A DNA stretch of 16,925 nucleotides from DATEPR01 sp036503065 (GTDB taxonomy: Bacteria; Actinomycetota; Actinomycetes; Mycobacteriales; Pseudonocardiaceae): the NCBI GenBank assembly GCA_036503065.1, contig DASXXM010000343.1, forward strand, positions 1 through 16,925, in the 5' to 3' direction. The notes under the pieces are model-generated. The model was not told the DNA's origin and did not search any database. It saw nothing but the letters and a program-made list of their open reading frames with translations. Positions 13,950-16,925 of the stretch are shown here, one piece after another (within the stretch, counting starts at the first letter, position 1; each line of letters opens with the position of its first letter). Both the position numbers and the translations under genes were made by a program.

Positions 13950-15491
13950 TCAGGCCAGGTTCTCCAACTCTCGTTCCATCGCGGCCAACTCCTCCTCGGT
14001 GCCCTGCACTCGCGGGCCGGTGAACCACTTGCGTGCCGACACCCCCCACCACACGGCGGCACCGCCCAGCACGACCAGGAACGCGACCGGCGTGTAGTTG
14101 AAGTTCGTGAAGCTGACCGGGTACGCCGTCGGCAGGATGAACAGCACGAAGATGAACACGACCCACGCCGTGGCGACGATGCCGATCGGCTTCCCCCACC
14201 GGCCAAGGTGCCACGGGCCGCGCTGGAACCGGTCACCCTGGCGGACCCGCAGGAACACCGGGATCACGTACGCCACATACAGCCCGATGACCGCGATCGA
14301 CGTGACGGCGGCATAGGCCGTCGAGTTCCACAGCGCGGGCAACATCAGCACGAACGCGCCGACGACCGCGAGCCACACCGAGTTCGTCGGTGTCCTGGTC
14401 CGCTTGTTGATGCGGTGCCAGAAGTTCGAGCCCGGCACCGCGCCGTCCCGTGCGAACGCGTAGATCATCCTCGAGTTCGCCGTCACCGACGACATGCCGC
14501 AGAACAGCTGCGCGCCGATCGCGATCAGCAGCAGGAACTCGCCGGTCTTCTGGCCTGCCGCGTCGATGAAGATCTGCGCGGGCGGCACACCGGTCGACGT
14601 GTTCAGGGTGCCCTGGTAGTTCTGGATGGCGAACGTGAGTCCGATCAGCAGCACCCAACCGGCGACCAGCGACACCAGGATCGAATTGAGGATGCCCTTC
14701 GGGCCGGAACGCGCCGCGTCCTTGGTCTCCTCCGTCATGTGCGCCGACGCGTCGAAGCCGGTCAGCGTGTACTGCGCGTTGAGCAGGCCGAGCAGGAACA
14801 CGTACGGCGCGAAGCCCCACCCGGTGTTGTTCACGAAGTGGCCGAACACGAACGACGCCGGCTGGTGGTGCGACGGCACGATGATCAGCACGCCGACGAT
14901 GATCAGCACCCCGAACAGGTGCCACCACACGCTGATGTTGTTCAGGAGTGCAACCAAACGGACACCGAAGGTGTTCAACAGACCATGAACAACAAGGATG
15001 ATCGCGGCCAGCAGGATGGTGTGCACGGGGACCGCGGTGAAGCCCGTCGTCAGCTCGAGGAACGCGTTGAGGAAGATCGCGGCCCCGTAGTCGATGCCGG
15101 CCGTCACCGCGACCTGGCCGACGAGGTTGAACCAGCCCGTGAACCAGGACCACGCCGCGCCGTTGCGTGGCGCGAGTTTGGCCGCCCAGTAGTACAGCCC
15201 GCCCGCGGTCGGGTAGCTGGAACAGACCTCGGCCATCCCGAGCCCGACCAGCACCACGAACGCACCGACCAGCGGCCAGCCCCAGATCAGCGCGACCGGT
15301 CCCCCGGTGTTCAGCCCGACGCCGTACAGGGTGAGGCAGCCGGACAGGATCGAGATGATGGTGAAGGACACCGCGAAGTTGGAGAAGCCCGACATCGAGC
15401 GCCGCAGTTCCTGCGCGTAGCCCATCTGACGGAGTCGAGCGTCGTCGTCGAGGTCGGCCGGTGCGGCGGACACTCCGAGTTGGTCGGTCAA
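13950..15491 (-). CDS. APC-superfamily amino acid/amine permease
   Basis: A 513-residue inner-membrane transporter with about 12 hydrophobic segments. It has the features of the amino acid/choline (ACT, GABA-permease-like) branch: 'SGFSNFAVSFTIISILSG' early, 'GMAEVCSSYPTAGGLYYWAAKLAP' after TM2, and 'GFDASAHMTEETKDAARSGPKGI' in mid-protein. It probably imports an amino acid, GABA-like compound, ethanolamine or polyamine. The start is a TTG at 15491 with a GGGAG SD 5 nt upstream; the next in-frame ATG is 22 residues inside and would remove conserved sequence. It is divergent from a glutamate-amine ligase, suggesting it supplies the amine that the ligase glutamylates. The C-terminal tail is acidic and helical (GTEEELAAMERELENL). 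Confidence 0.88.
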   Translation of the reverse strand: MTDQLGVSAAPADLDDDARLRQMGYAQELRRSMSGFSNFAVSFTIISILSGCLTLYGVGLNTGGPVALIWGWPLVGAFVVLVGLGMAEVCSSYPTAGGLYYWAAKLAPRNGAAWSWFTGWFNLVGQVAVTAGIDYGAAIFLNAFLELTTGFTAVPVHTILLAAIILVVHGLLNTFGVRLVALLNNISVWWHLFGVLIIVGVLIIVPSHHQPASFVFGHFVNNTGWGFAPYVFLLGLLNAQYTLTGFDASAHMTEETKDAARSGPKGILNSILVSLVAGWVLLIGLTFAIQNYQGTLNTSTGVPPAQIFIDAAGQKTGEFLLLIAIGAQLFCGMSSVTANSRMIYAFARDGAVPGSNFWHRINKRTRTPTNSVWLAVVGAFVLMLPALWNSTAYAAVTSIAVIGLYVAYVIPVFLRVRQGDRFQRGPWHLGRWGKPIGIVATAWVVFIFVLFILPTAYPVSFTNFNYTPVAFLVVLGGAAVWWGVSARKWFTGPRVQGTEEELAAMERELENLA

Positions 15492-15554
15492 GGCGGCTCC
15501 CTACAACAGGCGTCCCTATGGGATTCAATGGACCAGCAACGGCCCTTTGATGAA

Positions 15555-15593
15555 GTCTTGAGGGTGACCCCGGTCACCGCGCACTGTCAAGAC
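15555..15593. promoter_or_regulatory. Nested palindromes over the candidate permease promoter
   Basis: GGTGACC (15563-15569) and GGTCACC (15572-15578) form a perfect 7-2-7 palindrome. It is flanked by GTCTTGA (15555-15561) and TCAAGAC (15587-15593), a second 7-bp inverted repeat. The right arm overlaps TTGACA on the minus strand (complement of 15585-15590), a perfect -35 for the permease. The inner palindrome then lies in the spacer and over the poor -10 (CACCCT, complement of 15561-15566), as expected of an operator. The GTxxAC half-sites fit GntR-type regulators, but the regulator is not in view. Confidence 0.45.
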
Positions 15594-15605
15594 CATCCGG
15601 GTAGC

Positions 15606-15681
15606 ACTCTGGTTACTCTGGTGTGGAGCGTGCTGGGGCGACGTAACGTCCTTGACACCAACCCGGGCACGACGGTACGAA
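15606..15681 (+). promoter_or_regulatory. Candidate promoter of the glutamate-amine ligase gene with adjacent palindrome and direct repeats
   Basis: A consensus TTGACA (15652-15657) lies 18 bp from TACGAA (15676-15681), giving a transcript start near 15689 and a leader of about 55 bases. Immediately upstream of the -35 is the palindrome GACGT-A-ACGTC (15640-15650). Further up, ACTCTGGT is repeated directly at 15606-15613 and 15615-15622. The palindrome could bind an activator; I cannot name it. It does not match the GlnR consensus well. Confidence 0.45.
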
Positions 15682-15743
15682 TCAAAGGATCAGGCTCGGC
15701 CCATTGCGGTCAGCCCGGTACTTCCACCGGCCGGAAGGACCCC

Positions 15744-16925
15744 ATGCCACACGCCGACACACTGAGTCTCGAACGGCTCAAGACCATGGTGGACGAAGGC
15801 ACCGTGGACACCGTGCTGGTCGCGATCACCGACATGCAGGGCCGCCTGCAGGGCAAGCGCTGCGCCGCCCGCTACTTCGTCAACGAGGTGGTGCCGCACG
15901 CCACCGAGGCCTGCAACTACCTGCTCGCGGTGGACGTCGAGATGAACACCGTCGGCGGCTACGAGATGTCGTCATGGGACCGTGGCTACGGCGACTTCGT
16001 GCTGCGCCCCGACCTGAGCACGCTGCGGCTGCTGCCGTGGCAGGAGGCCACCGCGCTGGTGATCGCCGATGTCGAATGGGTGACCGGCGGCGACGTGCCC
16101 GCGTCGCCACGGCAGGTGCTGCGCCGGCAACTGGCCCGGCTGGCCGAGCGGGGCCTCGCCGCGTTCGTCGGCACCGAGCTGGAGTTCATCGTCTTCAACG
16201 ACACCTACGAGCAGGCATGGCAGTCCGGCTACCGGGAGCTCACGCCGTCCAATCAGTACAATGTGGACTATTCCCTGCTCGGCACGGCCCGGATCGAACC
16301 GCTGCTGCGCCGGATTCGCAACGGGATGACCGGTGCCGGGCTGTACGTGGAGTCGGCGAAGGGCGAGTGCAACCCCGGCCAGCACGAGATCGCCTTCCGC
16401 TACACCGACGCGCTGGCCACCTGTGACAACCACAGCATCTACAAGACCGGCGCCAAGGAGATCGCCGCGCAGGAGGGCAAAAGCCTGACGTTCATGGCGA
16501 AGTACAACGAACGCGAGGGCAATTCCTGCCACATCCACATCAGCCTCCGCTCGACCGACGACACCGCCGTCCTGGCCGGTGACGGCGAATACGGCTTCTC
16601 CCCGCTGATGCGGCACTTCCTGGCCGGACAACTGGCCTGCCTGCGCGAGTTCACGTACTTCCTCGCGCCGAACATCAACTCCTACAAGCGGTTCGCGCCC
16701 GGCAGCTTCGCGCCCACCGCGATCGCGTGGGGCCAGGACAACCGGACGTGCGCGCTGCGCGTTGTCGGGCACGGCGAGTCGCTGCGAGTGGAGAACCGGG
16801 TGCCCGGCGGTGATGTGAACCCGTACCTCGCGGTCGCGGCACTGGTCGCGGCCGGGCTGTACGGCATCGAGCACGAACTGGAGCCGGAGCCGGAGTTCGT
16901 CGGCAACGCCTACGCGTCCGACCGG
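15744..16925 (+). CDS. Glutamine-synthetase-like gamma-glutamyl amine ligase (3' end beyond the window)
   Basis: 394 residues are visible and there is no stop; full-length relatives have about 450. It belongs to the GS fold: 'GYGDFVLRPDLSTLRLLPW', ATP/metal motifs 'VGTELEFIVFN', 'ECNPGQHEIAF' and 'CHIHIS', and C-terminal 'LRVENRVPGGDVNPYL'. True GS has a Glu (E327 in E. coli) in the 'GYEAP' flap that takes a proton from ammonium. Here the aligned segment is 'GSFAP' with Phe322, which argues for another amine as substrate. This fits GS-like enzymes such as GlnA3/GlnA4 and PuuA that join glutamate to polyamines or ethanolamine. The ATG at 15744 has a GGAAGGA SD 4-5 nt upstream. With the divergent permease it suggests amine uptake and gamma-glutamylation. 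The exact amine is unknown. Confidence 0.87.
   Translation, partial: MPHADTLSLERLKTMVDEGTVDTVLVAITDMQGRLQGKRCAARYFVNEVVPHATEACNYLLAVDVEMNTVGGYEMSSWDRGYGDFVLRPDLSTLRLLPWQEATALVIADVEWVTGGDVPASPRQVLRRQLARLAERGLAAFVGTELEFIVFNDTYEQAWQSGYRELTPSNQYNVDYSLLGTARIEPLLRRIRNGMTGAGLYVESAKGECNPGQHEIAFRYTDALATCDNHSIYKTGAKEIAAQEGKSLTFMAKYNEREGNSCHIHISLRSTDDTAVLAGDGEYGFSPLMRHFLAGQLACLREFTYFLAPNINSYKRFAPGSFAPTAIAWGQDNRTCALRVVGHGESLRVENRVPGGDVNPYLAVAALVAAGLYGIEHELEPEPEFVGNAYASDR

Noticed and set aside
1..16925. CRISPR array, defence island, prophage, transposon or tRNA/rRNA genes
   Set aside because: No regularly spaced repeats, transposase or phage motifs, terminal repeats or recognisable RNA-gene sequence were seen; composition is even across the window.
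13950..16925. Reading the ligase as the primary nitrogen-assimilation glutamine synthetase
   Set aside because: It lacks the flap Glu (Phe322 instead), diverges in the GSGMHVH-like segment, and is paired with a permease rather than with typical nitrogen-assimilation genes.

Overview
The window is GC-rich, densely coding actinobacterial chromosome. It has strong G/C bias at third codon positions, GTG and TTG starts, SD sites of the AGGAGG type, and apparently leaderless genes. The mix of genes (XRE and LuxR regulators, a very large secreted subtilase, a Tat-lipoprotein deacetylase, a Baeyer-Villiger-type monooxygenase) suggests a soil actinomycete, perhaps Pseudonocardiales (Amycolatopsis, Kibdelosporangium, Lentzea or Saccharothrix type). 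The taxon is inference. I see no mobile element, rRNA, tRNA, CRISPR array or biosynthetic cluster.

Layout. 245-1477 (+) is an XRE-family regulator with a long helical C-terminal region. It converges with almost no gap on a LuxR-type regulator with a novel N-terminal half (1482-2453, -). Upstream of that on the same strand is a NarL-type response regulator with a degenerate receiver (2562-3302, -). Across a 257-bp divergent region lies a KimA-like potassium transporter carrying a C-terminal OB-fold (3560-5887, +). It is followed by a 1163-residue secreted subtilase-like protein with an unusual catalytic centre (6066-9557, +) and a Tat-exported lipoprotein polysaccharide deacetylase (9683-10519, +).

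On the minus strand a flavin monooxygenase (11954-13405) and a pyridine-nucleotide disulfide-type oxidoreductase (10544-11908) form a probable two-gene operon. A 39-bp divergent promoter separates the monooxygenase from a small SRPBCC-fold protein (13445-13864, +). That promoter holds a near-perfect 16-bp palindrome and two mirror-image -10 boxes, each 6 nt from an ATG. A strong 15-bp hairpin terminator follows. The right end is a divergent pair: an APC-superfamily amine/amino acid permease (13950-15491, -) and a glutamine-synthetase-like glutamate-amine ligase (15744 to beyond the window end, +). Their 252-bp spacer is rich in palindromes.

Functional reading. The permease and ligase look like an amine uptake and gamma-glutamylation module, comparable to the GlnA3/GlnA4 systems of Streptomyces. 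The subtilase and deacetylase both act outside the membrane. The monooxygenase/SRPBCC pair is probably a small regulated oxidation module for a hydrophobic or ketone substrate. The most unusual points are the subtilase active site, the OB-fold fused to a K+ transporter, the pseudo-receiver, and the compact mirrored promoter at 13406-13444. I did not find a clear multi-gene system that I would call previously undescribed.
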